This document shows positions 50,967-60,312 of a stretch of 64,000 bases of DNA, piece by piece. A model generated the notes under the pieces. That model was not told the origin of the DNA. It did no database searches and saw only the letters and a list, made by a program, of their open reading frames with translations. Both the position numbers and the translations under genes were made by a program. How positions within the stretch are numbered: the first letter of the stretch is position 1; every line of letters starts with the position of its first letter. This stretch comes from Calditrichota bacterium (GTDB lineage Bacteria > Zhuqueibacterota > Zhuqueibacteria > Zhuqueibacterales > Geothermadaptataceae), in the NCBI GenBank assembly GCA_008501765.1, contig QQUE01000012.1, positions 434,001 to 498,000 on the forward strand. The letters run 5' to 3'.

Positions 50967-52865
50967 TCATTTCTCTTTATTTTCTGGATATGTATAACTT
51001 GCTAATCCCTGCTGAAACACAGTTAATATCTGGTCTGCTTCATCTCTCTTTATTTTATCGCCCCGCAAAGCATGTGCTAATTTTTGTTGAAATCCAGACT
51101 CGATATTTTCCGCCTTAAAATGAACATAATTTAAGACTTTAGCCACGGTGTCCCCCGCTTCGATATGATCAATGGACCAAGAGCCGGTTTTATCATCCCA
51201 GGAGACGTGCACGGCGTTAGTATCACCAAAAAGGTTATGGATATCCCCCAGAATTTCTTCATAGGCACCGACGAGAAAAAAACCGAGTAAATAATTTGGA
51301 TTTCCATTGAGCGGATGCAGCGGCAGAGTAGAGCGCGTACCATATTCGCCGCTAAAGAGATCCATCTTGCCATCTGAGTCGCAGGTAATATCTGCCAAAA
51401 CAACACGCCGTTCCGGTTCCGTATCAAGATATTGAAGTGGCACAACCGGGAAAATTTGATTGATCGCCCACGTATCCGGCAATGACTGAAAAATTGAAAG
51501 ATTGCAGAAATAAACATCAGCCAACAATTTCTCCAGGGCTGTTAATTCCGGAACCACGGGTTTGGTATCGCGGGCAAACAGCCGTATTTTACGCAAGCTC
51601 GCCCAATAGTACGATTCAGCAAGGGCCCGCCAATTTAACCCGAGTTTCCCCCTGCTAAACGCTTCAAACGCTTGCTTTCGCAACGCGATGATTTCAGAAT
51701 ACACCGTCTGGAAATTGCTTGCATCAACTCTATCAAATGCAATTTTAATCTCTTTTATAAATAGTGGCATTTTTTCCGTCACCATCGCAGGGGGGGGACT
51801 CGAAGGATTGCCGGCAACTCCTAATACATTCGTGATTAACACCGAATGGTACGCTGTTAGCGCACGGCCGCTCTCGGTAATAATTACCGGATGTGGCACA
51901 TCATTGTCATCGCAAATATTTTGTATTGCCGCCACGATGGTATCCGCATAATCTTGCAGCGAATAATTTGCTGAAAAATCACCATTGGAGCCGGAACCTT
52001 CGTAATCGACGGCCAACCCGCCACCGGTATCGAAATATTTAAATTCAGCTCCCATTTTAGATAACTCAACGTAGTATCGGCCTGCTTCCTGAAGTCCATT
52101 TTTGAGAGTTCTGATTGAATTTAGCTGGCTGCCAATATGAAAATGGAACAGTTCGAGGCAATCAAGCCGGTCTTCATTTTTAAGCCGATCCATAACCTGA
52201 ATAATTTCCACCGGTCCGAGTCCAAATTTAGAGCGGTCGCCACCAGACTCAGCCCATTGACCAGCCCCTCTTGAACTCAGACGCAGCCGAATACCTATGC
52301 TGGGAATTATATTTAGTTGTTGGGCCCTTGCTAATAATAATTCGAGCTCAGAAAGATTCTCGATTACCACAATTGTTTGAATACCCGTTTTTTTTCCCAG
52401 CAATGCCAGATCTAAAAATTCCAAATCTTTGATCCCATGGCAAATGACGGGCACATGCAAGTTCTCAATCAATCCCAAAGTTAAAATCAGCTCGGCTTTA
52501 GAGCCGACTTCAATACCATAATTTTGCTCGCTTTTGATGATGGACTCGACAACCTGTTTCACCTGATTTACCTTCACGGGGTAGGCGCCCTGATAATTTC
52601 CGTTGTACGCAAATTTGTCCATAGCCCGGTAAAAAGCCGTATTTAATTCCTGCAGCCGCTCAAGCAAAATTTCCTGAAAACGCAAACGGACAGGAAGTTG
52701 AACCCCCTGCGATTGCAAATCATCCACGAGCAGTTTGAGATCGATACACTTTTCAGAATTGCGCGTAGGCAACACGGTAAGATGGCCTTCTTCGTTGATG
52801 TCGAAGAACCCATTTCCCCAATTTTTCAGGTTGTAAATTTTATGAGAATCTTTGATTGTCCACAT
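50967..52865 (-). CDS. speA: Biosynthetic arginine decarboxylase
   Basis: Converts arginine to agmatine, the entry to polyamines. 632 residues, PLP-dependent fold III. The PLP lysine is in GAYPVKVNQVKQ (near residue 94), followed by YGIEVGSKAEL, FHFHIGSQLNSIRTLKNGL, YFDTGGGLAVDYEGSGSNGD and the C-terminal TCDSDGKMDLFSGEYGTRST (near 480). VSWDDKTGSWSIDHIEAG closes the enzyme. Its substrate is made by ArgG and ArgH encoded at 10.5-13.8 kb. The ATG gives MWTIKDSHKIYNLKNWGNGF, as in other SpeA. Confidence 0.96.
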   Translation of the reverse strand: MWTIKDSHKIYNLKNWGNGFFDINEEGHLTVLPTRNSEKCIDLKLLVDDLQSQGVQLPVRLRFQEILLERLQELNTAFYRAMDKFAYNGNYQGAYPVKVNQVKQVVESIIKSEQNYGIEVGSKAELILTLGLIENLHVPVICHGIKDLEFLDLALLGKKTGIQTIVVIENLSELELLLARAQQLNIIPSIGIRLRLSSRGAGQWAESGGDRSKFGLGPVEIIQVMDRLKNEDRLDCLELFHFHIGSQLNSIRTLKNGLQEAGRYYVELSKMGAEFKYFDTGGGLAVDYEGSGSNGDFSANYSLQDYADTIVAAIQNICDDNDVPHPVIITESGRALTAYHSVLITNVLGVAGNPSSPPPAMVTEKMPLFIKEIKIAFDRVDASNFQTVYSEIIALRKQAFEAFSRGKLGLNWRALAESYYWASLRKIRLFARDTKPVVPELTALEKLLADVYFCNLSIFQSLPDTWAINQIFPVVPLQYLDTEPERRVVLADITCDSDGKMDLFSGEYGTRSTLPLHPLNGNPNYLLGFFLVGAYEEILGDIHNLFGDTNAVHVSWDDKTGSWSIDHIEAGDTVAKVLNYVHFKAENIESGFQQKLAHALRGDKIKRDEADQILTVFQQGLASYTYPENKEK

Positions 52866-53105
52866 TTCAGAAGCCCAATTTATTGCAAAATTAAGGCGGA
52901 AATATGCCTATTTTAATTCTGTAATCCAAGAAAAATTCAACATGATCCGGCATGGTGGCTGCTGTCAAAAACAAGCTTTGGTTTCGATTTCTGCCAACAT
53001 TACAATGCGGGAGAGGGTGCTAAAATTTTTTCTCAAACTAAACGGGCAGGTGGGTGAAATATTTCGCGGATTAGGCTGGAGTTCAATTTTTTAGATTAAT
53101 AATCA

Positions 53106-53270
53106 AACGTGAGTTCGATGTAAGCTGTAACATTCTTTACCAAGCATAATTATAATAGAGCGAAGGCGTCTCGCCGAGTGTTTCGTGCATTATCCTCGGC
53201 GGGACGCCTTCGGACTAGATCCGATAATTAATTCGTTTTGTCCCAATTCTTCTTATATCGAACTCACGTT
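53106..53270. mobile_element. 165-bp MITE-like element with 5-bp target duplication
   Basis: Ends AACGTGAGTTCGATGTAAG and CTTATATCGAACTCACGTT (18 of 19 matching), flanked by AATCA at 53101-53105 and 53271-53275. An inner hairpin has arms GCGAAGGCGTC / GACGCCTTCG. No coding capacity. It fills the spacer between speA and the response regulators. Confidence 0.88.
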
Positions 53271-53332
53271 AATCAAGCGTTCAGGTTGATATGGCAACGC
53301 ATGCATCTTAAAAAAAAATCGTCATTTATTGT

Positions 53333-54256
53333 TTATTCAACGGGGTAATTTTCGCAAATTTCAACCTTGTTTCTGCCGGCATTCTTGGCTTTGTAAAGCG
53401 CTTTGTCGGCTTTCTCGATGATATCCATCGACAGAACAGGTCGACCGGATTGCCACATTGAGATGCCGATTGAGCAGGTGATTGTAATCTCGTTTTCACC
53501 AAGCAGGATTGGCTCTTTACTTATGGCATCGCGCATTCGTTCAGCCAAATGCGTCGCGTCCTTTTCTTTGCATCCCGGGAGCACAACCAGAAATTCCTCG
53601 CCCCCATACCGCCCAATGCTATCATACGGCCGCAAAGAATTTTGCAATCGTTTCACCGTTTCACGCAAAACTTCATCGCCGGCAAGATGGCCGAACTGAT
53701 CGTTTACATCTTTAAAATGATCGAGATCGATCATCATGACGCTGATGACGCTATCTTCCCGCACCGATCGGCAAATCTCTTTCTCGAGTATTTCAAAAAT
53801 AGCGGCCCGCGTCCAGCGGCCGGTCAACGGATCATGATTGGCCTGGTATTGGATGGCATCTCGCGCTGTTACGAGATCATCCTGCAGGTCGAGAATGCGC
53901 AGTCCTGCCCGCAGCCGGGCCCGCAACTCCTGATCTTTGAATGGTTTCGTCATAAAATCGTCCGCCCCTGCCTCCATCCCTTCCAAAAAATCAGACATCT
54001 GGTCCCTGGCTGTGAGCAAAATAATGTAAATGTAATTTTCACCCGCTTTGCTGCGTATTTCCTTGCAAACGTTGATGCCGTCCATTTCAGGCATCATCCA
54101 ATCGAGAATGGCTAATTTGGGGCCATCTTCTTCCAATAAAATATTCATCGCCTCCCGGCCATTATTAACGGCAATGACATTATAGCCCCAGTTGGACAAA
54201 CGCATCTGAAGTAATTTGTTTAGATATTTGTCATCGTCTGCAATTAGAATTTTCAA
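53333..54256 (-). CDS. Response regulator with diguanylate cyclase (GGDEF) output
   Basis: 307 residues. The receiver domain (1-120) has acidic pocket DDD near 8-10, phospho-acceptor Asp in AILDWMMPEMDG, and Lys in DDFMTKPF. The GGDEF domain (about 150-300) has the intact GGEEF active site (GRYGGEEFLVVLPG) and DHFKDVNDQFGHLAGD. An RxxD inhibitory site was not confirmed. It makes c-di-GMP on phosphorylation by an unlinked kinase. It lies 30 bases downstream of a second receiver gene and shares the phrase LDWMMP with it, so the pair are paralogous at the receiver. Confidence 0.94.
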   Translation of the reverse strand: MKILIADDDKYLNKLLQMRLSNWGYNVIAVNNGREAMNILLEEDGPKLAILDWMMPEMDGINVCKEIRSKAGENYIYIILLTARDQMSDFLEGMEAGADDFMTKPFKDQELRARLRAGLRILDLQDDLVTARDAIQYQANHDPLTGRWTRAAIFEILEKEICRSVREDSVISVMMIDLDHFKDVNDQFGHLAGDEVLRETVKRLQNSLRPYDSIGRYGGEEFLVVLPGCKEKDATHLAERMRDAISKEPILLGENEITITCSIGISMWQSGRPVLSMDIIEKADKALYKAKNAGRNKVEICENYPVE

Positions 54257-54286
54257 AATTATATACCTTAGTAGTTACATTATAAT

Positions 54287-55498
54287 TTACGTTATTTCCA
54301 AACTCAGGATAGTTATATCATCATCAAAATGAGTATCAAAGTTCCAGTCACGTGCACTGTCAACCAGCTTTTCAAGGCTGTCCTGCAATCCGGTTGAGCG
54401 CAAATGTGCGATATTTTTCACCAGGTTTTCAACTCCAAATTCTTCCCGGTTGGCATTTTTTGTCTCATTCATGCCATCCGAATAAAAGTACAATCGATTG
54501 CCAGACTTCATGTCTAATGCGACTTCCGAGTAAACTTCATTTTCATCGAATCCGATCGGCAATCCAGGGCACGGAATAGCCTCAGCTCCTTCGTCATCGG
54601 ACATAATAACAGGCGGGTGGCCGGCGGAAGAAAAGCGGAACTTCAACTCCCTGGTATTTAAGACACCGTACACGATCGTAAAATATTGTCCGGTTCGAAT
54701 ATCCATTGGAAAATGCTTGTTCAATGCTTCCAAAACCTTCGCGGGTGGGACGATATCGTAGGTTCGAGTTGCTTCATCATATTTACTTAAAATAGTTGAC
54801 TGGCGTTGTTGCGGTGTCAGAAAACGATTAACCGTCACCGATAATAATGCCGAGGCCACGCCGTGGCCGCTCACGTCGAGAACATACATGCCAATATTCT
54901 CATCGTCGAGTTTGAAAAAATTCAGAATATCTCCGGCCAACTCTTCGCACGGTTCGTATTTCCAATTAAATTTAACGCGCTCATTGTCGAGTTGTTCAGT
55001 TGGCAAAAGAGCAGCCTGTGTCTTTGCTGCCGCTTGCAGCTCGTCCTTCATGCGGTTATTTGCAGCAGAAATTTGTTTATTGGCGATACCCAATTCCTGA
55101 TTTTTTTTGGCCAGATTATTTTCCAAAGCGATAATTCTCTCCCCCGCCCATACCCGCAGCGCCAGTTCTTCCCGGTCAAAGGGTTTGGTGATAAAATCAT
55201 CCGCCCCCGACTGCCAGCCGTGATTTATATCTTCTTTTTCTGACTTTGACGTAAGCAACAATATGTAATGATACTTATCACTCTCTTCTGCCCGCAATTG
55301 CGAAACGATATCCGGTCCATCTCTTCCAGGCATCATCCAGTCAAGAATGACCAATTGGGGTGCATTCTCTTCATGCAACAGCGCCCATGCTCTATCTCCA
55401 TCCGATGCATCTATCACACTATGCCCAAATTTTTCAAGCGTAAGTTTCAGCATTTTTCGCGTAACAAGATCATCTTCGGCGATCAGAATTCTCGACAT
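54287..55498 (-). CDS. Response regulator with SpoIIE/PP2C phosphatase output
   Basis: 403 residues. The receiver domain (Asp in VILDWMMPGRDGPDI, Lys in DDFITKPFDREEL) is followed by a coiled-coil (about 130-170, NNLAKKNQELGIANKQISAA). The SpoIIE-type PP2C domain has metal-binding MYVLDVSGHGVASALLS and FFYSDG-like RLYFYSDGMNE. Such proteins (RsbU/RssB-like) dephosphorylate anti-anti-sigma factors. No partner anti-sigma gene is adjacent. Upstream of the GGDEF regulator on the same strand; no histidine kinase in the window. Confidence 0.94.
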   Translation of the reverse strand: MSRILIAEDDLVTRKMLKLTLEKFGHSVIDASDGDRAWALLHEENAPQLVILDWMMPGRDGPDIVSQLRAEESDKYHYILLLTSKSEKEDINHGWQSGADDFITKPFDREELALRVWAGERIIALENNLAKKNQELGIANKQISAANNRMKDELQAAAKTQAALLPTEQLDNERVKFNWKYEPCEELAGDILNFFKLDDENIGMYVLDVSGHGVASALLSVTVNRFLTPQQRQSTILSKYDEATRTYDIVPPAKVLEALNKHFPMDIRTGQYFTIVYGVLNTRELKFRFSSAGHPPVIMSDDEGAEAIPCPGLPIGFDENEVYSEVALDMKSGNRLYFYSDGMNETKNANREEFGVENLVKNIAHLRSTGLQDSLEKLVDSARDWNFDTHFDDDITILSLEIT

Positions 55499-56002
55499 TT
55501 ACCTTCCTCGTTAAAATTTTCCCTGCCCCCTGTCAATTTGGAGAATAGGCAATCGTTTTCTTTACTCAAATAATATCGGACTTAATTGAAGACCACAGTG
55601 TATTATTTTGAAATCATAATAATGCCTGAAAACTTTTTCACCGTGGAAGAAGCCCGCTGTTCATTTATCAAACAACAGGAAAACAGCACATATTAGACAT
55701 TTCAAACATTTCGAACTCAAAATTCCTGCGGCCGGGCCAGTTTTACAGGTCCATTCCAATGGGGATTAAATGTTAAATACTATATACAAAAATCGGCAAT
55801 CCCCAATTATTAATTAACCCACTATCCATTCTTTTTTCAATAAAACTGAATTCTATTTTACCCAATATTGAATCGGCGTCTGGTGGATATCAGTTGCACA
55901 CAATGCTTGCAAAACTGAAAAGAATCATTATTTTACACGGACGATTAAAATCATGCAAAAATAATTTATACTGGCAATCCTTTTTTTAAATCAAGCCCGA
56001 AT
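55499..56002. other. Spacer between the regulators and pabBC, no gene
   Basis: About 500 bases, AT-rich. No gene longer than about 25 codons with a ribosome site, and no clear repeat was recognised. It holds divergent promoters for the regulator pair (minus) and pabBC (plus). Confidence 0.4.
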
Positions 56003-57757
56003 ATGCGCCACTTTTCAGTTCAACTGGATAATTTCTCACCCCACAGCACAACCGGTTCGTTTCGTTTTTCGGAGCACGTCGAAACGATAATTTGCACACA
56101 AATTGAAGAAATAATTCCCGGTCTGCAGGCCATTGAAACTGCAGTGGCGAAAGGGTATCACGCCGCCGGATTTATAAGTTACGAAGCGGCAAACGCCATG
56201 GACTCTGTTTTTAAAACCCGGACGCAGGAGGAACTCCCCCTGCTCTGTTTCGGCATATTTAAAAGGAGAGAGTCTATTAGAAAGCGGAATCCGGCTGATT
56301 CAATTTTTCAACTCAGCGAATTTCAGCCGGATATCTCGAAGCAGGATTTTAATAACGCAATTTCTGCAATTCAAAACTATATCGCCGTTGGGGATACCTA
56401 TCAGGTCAATTATACCTTTCGGCTCAACGGAAATTTTTCCGGCGATATCCCATCTTTTTATCAATACATTAGCCGTAATCAAAAGGCCGAATTTTGCGCA
56501 CTCATTCAGATGGACCAGCATTCGATCGTTTCGGCTTCTCCGGAATTATTTTTTCGCTGGGAAGATGGGATACTTGAAACCAGGCCAATGAAAGGCACTG
56601 CCCCACGCGGAAGAAACAATTTTGAAGATAAAAAAAACAGCCAGAATCTCACAACTTCGACAAAAGAAAAAGCTGAAAATGTGATGATAGTCGATTTGCT
56701 GCGCAATGATATGAACCGAATTTCTAGTCCGGGGACTGTGCACGTAGCAAAACTTTTTGAGGTAGAAAAGTACGAAACTGTCCTGCAAATGACGTCCACG
56801 GTGCGCTCGGAATTGCCGCGTGAAACAGCCTTTAGCGATATTTTCAAAGCCCTTTTCCCCTGCGGTTCCATCACCGGCGCACCAAAAATCAGGACGATGG
56901 AAATCATCAAAAATCTCGAAAATTCAGCCCGGGGTATTTACACCGGCACTATAGGATTTTACTCCCCCGGACCGGAAGCGGTTTTCAGTGTCGCCATCCG
57001 CACCGCCCTCGTCAATCATTACAAAAAATCGATTCAAGTGGGCATCGGCAGCGGAATTACCATCGGTTCCAATGCCCGTGATGAATGGGATGAATGCTGG
57101 ATTAAATCGAGATTTTTAACGGAAAAACGGCCCATCTTCAGATTGCTCGAAACAATGCGCTTTGAAGAAGAATCGGGTATTTTTTTACTCGACGCACATC
57201 TGCAGCGCCTGCTTGATTCAGCATGCTATTTTCAATTTCTTTGCCCAATCGAAAATTTGAGAACCAGTTTTGCCAATTTTGTGAAATCAACAAGGATGAG
57301 TTCAGCTAAAATTAGACTCTTGCTTGCAAGTGACGGGAAATATGAACTGCAATTTTCATCTTTAAAGAAATCACGAAGTAGCGGTCCCGTCAGACTGAAA
57401 ATCTGCAAAATTGCTGTTGACCGCCAGGATATTTTTCTCTTTCACAAAACCACCCACCGGGAAGTTTATAACAGTCGATTAGAAAAATACAGCGGTTGCG
57501 ATGACATCATTTTATTAAACGAACGCGGGGGAATAACCGAAACCACTATTGGCAATATCGTTGTGCAAATAGGCGGCAAAAAATTCACCCCACCCATCGA
57601 ATGTGGTTTATTGGCAGGTACACTGCGGCAAAAATTAATTGATGATGGAGAAGTAAAAGAGAAAATTATTCACAAAGATGAGTTACAATCATCTGAAAAA
57701 ATCTACCGCATCAATTCCGTCTCCGGAATGCAGGAATGTGTCGTGCTTGAAGGTTGA
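56003..57757 (+). CDS. pabBC: Aminodeoxychorismate synthase component I - aminodeoxychorismate lyase fusion
   Basis: 584 residues that supply 4-aminobenzoate for folate. The first 380 residues are PabB: GYHAAGFISYEAANAMD, VGDTYQVNYTFRL, TRPMKGTAPRG (chorismate site), CGSITGAPKIRTMEII and a GIGSGITIGSNARDEWDE active-site segment. The last 190 residues are a class IV PLP aminotransferase-fold lyase (RLLETMRFEEESGIFLLDAH, then SRLEKYSGCDDIILLNERGG and ITETTIGNIVVQ). The PLP Lys is less certain because the C-terminal motif is divergent. The glutaminase PabA is not next to it. Confidence 0.93.
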   Translation: MRHFSVQLDNFSPHSTTGSFRFSEHVETIICTQIEEIIPGLQAIETAVAKGYHAAGFISYEAANAMDSVFKTRTQEELPLLCFGIFKRRESIRKRNPADSIFQLSEFQPDISKQDFNNAISAIQNYIAVGDTYQVNYTFRLNGNFSGDIPSFYQYISRNQKAEFCALIQMDQHSIVSASPELFFRWEDGILETRPMKGTAPRGRNNFEDKKNSQNLTTSTKEKAENVMIVDLLRNDMNRISSPGTVHVAKLFEVEKYETVLQMTSTVRSELPRETAFSDIFKALFPCGSITGAPKIRTMEIIKNLENSARGIYTGTIGFYSPGPEAVFSVAIRTALVNHYKKSIQVGIGSGITIGSNARDEWDECWIKSRFLTEKRPIFRLLETMRFEEESGIFLLDAHLQRLLDSACYFQFLCPIENLRTSFANFVKSTRMSSAKIRLLLASDGKYELQFSSLKKSRSSGPVRLKICKIAVDRQDIFLFHKTTHREVYNSRLEKYSGCDDIILLNERGGITETTIGNIVVQIGGKKFTPPIECGLLAGTLRQKLIDDGEVKEKIIHKDELQSSEKIYRINSVSGMQECVVLEG

Positions 57758-57867
57758 AATCTTTTGGCAATCAACAATAAATTCATTGCACTGTGAAACC
57801 ACTTTTTATATCTTCAATAGTTATACTTGTTGCATCACTTTTATTAATAAAAACCGGGTGAAAATCG

Positions 57868-58116
57868 GTGAAAAAAGGTCTTATGTTTTGCGTCATTTCT
57901 TACCTGCTGGCACGGCTTGAGCTGGCGATTCATATTTCGAAAACTGCATTTGAAAATTTCAGACCATCAGCACAAATTGAATACTTGAGCCAGTTTGATT
58001 CACAATTTAAAAACGAAAAATGGATTTTCACTGAAACACGCGATTACTATCTCAATTTTAGCCACCATGAGAAAAAAATTAAACTGCGAGAATTACCGGA
58101 AAAGTCGTTCAACTAA
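57868..58116 (+). CDS. Short ORF, 82 codons, doubtful
   Basis: GTG at 57868 opens KKGLMFCVISYLLARLELAI, then HISKTAFENFRPSAQIEY and FNFSHHEKK-like residues. There is no strong ribosome site and no family. The placement between pabBC and the fumarase on the same strand leaves room for a real small gene, but chance is equally possible. Confidence 0.25.
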   Translation: MKKGLMFCVISYLLARLELAIHISKTAFENFRPSAQIEYLSQFDSQFKNEKWIFTETRDYYLNFSHHEKKIKLRELPEKSFN

Positions 58117-58177
58117 AATTAATTGAAAAGTACCCCGATTGTATTCACAAATATTTTGAAAATACAGGAGCTTTAAA

Positions 58178-59782
58178 ATGGCCGAATTTAAGTATCAGGA
58201 AATGTTTCCCTTGGCAGAAGATACAACCGAATACCGCCTGTTGTCCAAAGAACATGTCAGTGTGAAATCCTTTGATGGTGAGGAAATGCTCATGGTTTCG
58301 AAAGAGGCATTAACACTGATCGCTGAACACTCCTTCAAAGATATTTCTCATTTATTCCGCTCCGCCCATTTAAAACAACTCAAAAAGATCCTCGACGATC
58401 CGGAAGCATCCAGCAACGACAAATACGTGGCGACCGAACTACTGCGCAACGCTGTTATTTCAGCGGAAATGATTTACCCAAGCTGTCAGGATACGGGCAC
58501 AGCAATAATTATGGGCCACAAAGGCCAAAATGTCTGGACGGGTTTTGATGATAAAGAAGCGCTGGAACGTGGCGTATTCAATACTTATCAAAACAGCAAC
58601 TTGCGCTATTCTCAAAATGCACCGTTGACGATGTTCAAAGAAAAAAACACGGGCACGAACTTGCCTGCACAAATTGATATCTACGCTTCGAATGGCGCCG
58701 ATTACAAATTTCTCTGCGTCGCAAAAGGCGGCGGTTCAGCCAACAAATCCTATCTTTATCAGGAAACAAAAGCTGTCTTGACCAAAGAACGGTTGGTGCC
58801 ATTTTTAGTCGAAAAAATGAAAACCCTGGGTACTGCTGCATGTCCGCCGTACCATATCGCCATCGTCATCGGTGGCACTTCTGCCGAGATGAATTTAAAA
58901 ACGATGAAACTGGTTTCGACGGGCTATTACGATGGATTACCCACAAGCGGCAGTGATTCCGGCCACGCCTTTCGCGACCTGGAATTGGAAGAGCAGCTTT
59001 TTATCGAAGCGCAGAAAATCGGTTTTGGCGCTCAGTTCGGCGGTAAATATTTCGCCCATGATGTTAAAGTTGTGCGCCTGCCACGCCACGGTGCCTCCTG
59101 CCCGATCGGGCTTGGCGTGAGCTGTAGCGCCGACCGCAACATCAAAGGGAAAATTACCAAAGACGGTATTTTCATCGAAAAACTGGAAACCAACCCGGCG
59201 AAATATCTACCGGTAGAAGCTCATAAAAGTGGCGACATCGTGCGCGTCGATCTTAACAAACCGATGAAAGACACTCTGGCGGAATTGTCAAAATACCCGG
59301 TGGCAACAATGTTACTGCTCACTGGAAAAATCGTTGTCGGCCGCGATTTGGCGCATGCGAATATCAAAGAACGCCTCGATGCCGGTGAAGACATGCCCCA
59401 ATATCTGAAAGACCACATTATTTACTACGCTGGCCCGGCGAAAACCCCCAAGGGCGAAGCCTCCGGATCTTTCGGTCCGACCACCGCCGGACGCATGGAT
59501 TCCTACGTTGCCCAATTTCAGGAAAAAGGCGGTTCGATGATTATGCTCGCCAAGGGCAACCGCTCAAAAGAAGTGACAGACGCCTGTAAAAAATACGGAG
59601 GTTTCTACCTTGGATCCCCTGGCGGAACCGCCGCACGCCTTGGCAAAGACTGCATCACAAAAGTCGAAGTTTTGGAATACCCCGAACTGGGAATGGAAGC
59701 CATTTTTATGATCACGGTGAAAGATTTCCCCGCCGTAATCATCGTCGATGACAAAGGAAACGACTTTTTTGAGAAGGTGTAA
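58178..59782 (+). CDS. fumA: Fumarate hydratase class I (4Fe-4S)
   Basis: Hydrates fumarate to malate. 534 residues; starts with the class I N-terminal domain ([20 protein letters not shown]), then the cluster-ligand segment [15 protein letters not shown], the [18 protein letters not shown] segment, [17 protein letters not shown] and the C-terminal beta domain ([31 protein letters not shown]). Cysteines near residues 107 and in [14 protein letters not shown] fit the 4Fe-4S site. A strong AGGAG precedes the ATG. Products of ArgH feed this enzyme. Confidence 0.95.
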   Translation: MAEFKYQEMFPLAEDTTEYRLLSKEHVSVKSFDGEEMLMVSKEALTLIAEHSFKDISHLFRSAHLKQLKKILDDPEASSNDKYVATELLRNAVISAEMIYPSCQDTGTAIIMGHKGQNVWTGFDDKEALERGVFNTYQNSNLRYSQNAPLTMFKEKNTGTNLPAQIDIYASNGADYKFLCVAKGGGSANKSYLYQETKAVLTKERLVPFLVEKMKTLGTAACPPYHIAIVIGGTSAEMNLKTMKLVSTGYYDGLPTSGSDSGHAFRDLELEEQLFIEAQKIGFGAQFGGKYFAHDVKVVRLPRHGASCPIGLGVSCSADRNIKGKITKDGIFIEKLETNPAKYLPVEAHKSGDIVRVDLNKPMKDTLAELSKYPVATMLLLTGKIVVGRDLAHANIKERLDAGEDMPQYLKDHIIYYAGPAKTPKGEASGSFGPTTAGRMDSYVAQFQEKGGSMIMLAKGNRSKEVTDACKKYGGFYLGSPGGTAARLGKDCITKVEVLEYPELGMEAIFMITVKDFPAVIIVDDKGNDFFEKV

Positions 59783-60312
59783 TTTTTGATAATTTATTGA
59801 TTCCATCACTTAAAGTGATTGCATCAAAGCGGCATCATCTGCGATGAGATCGCTGTTTTTCAGCGATGTTATCGCTAAACTCGCCAGCTCAATCCAGCAT
59901 CCCGAGTAGCTCGGCGCTTTCTGCCGGGCATATCGAAAAAGGAAATGACTTTTTTGAGAAGGTGTAATTTTTGATAGTTTATTGATTCCATCACTTTGAG
60001 TGATTGCATCAAAGTGGCATCATCTGAGATGAGATCGGTGCCTTCTGCCGATGTTTTCGCTAAAATGAAGTCAAATCCAGCATCCCGAGTAGTTCCGCTA
60101 GTTTGTAGCGGAGCATATCGTGGGGACGACGGGAATAATTATTTTCTTCGCTAATTTATTGATGCCATCACTTTAAGTGATTGCATCAAAGCGGCATCAT
60201 TTGCGATGAGATCGGTGCCTTCTGCCGATGTTATCACTAAAATGAAGTCAAATTCAGCATCCCGAGTAGCCCGCATATCGAGGGGGCGGCGATCACACCG
60301 GCATCCAAAATA
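59783..60312. repeat. Three tandem repeats (about 185 and 177 bp apart) after fumA
   Basis: Unit cores TTTATTGATTCCATCACTTT, GAGATCGGTGCCTTCTGCCG and AGCATCCCGAGTAG recur three times. The second copy repeats even the 3' end of fumA (GACTTTTTTGAGAAGGTGTA). So the first junction is a direct duplication that includes coding DNA. Each unit ends with a hairpin of the GCATCCCGAGTG family, as at 34491. No gene. Confidence 0.85.

Noticed and set aside
59783-60312. CRISPR array
   Set aside because: There are only three long, degenerate units with no short uniform repeats or unique spacers.
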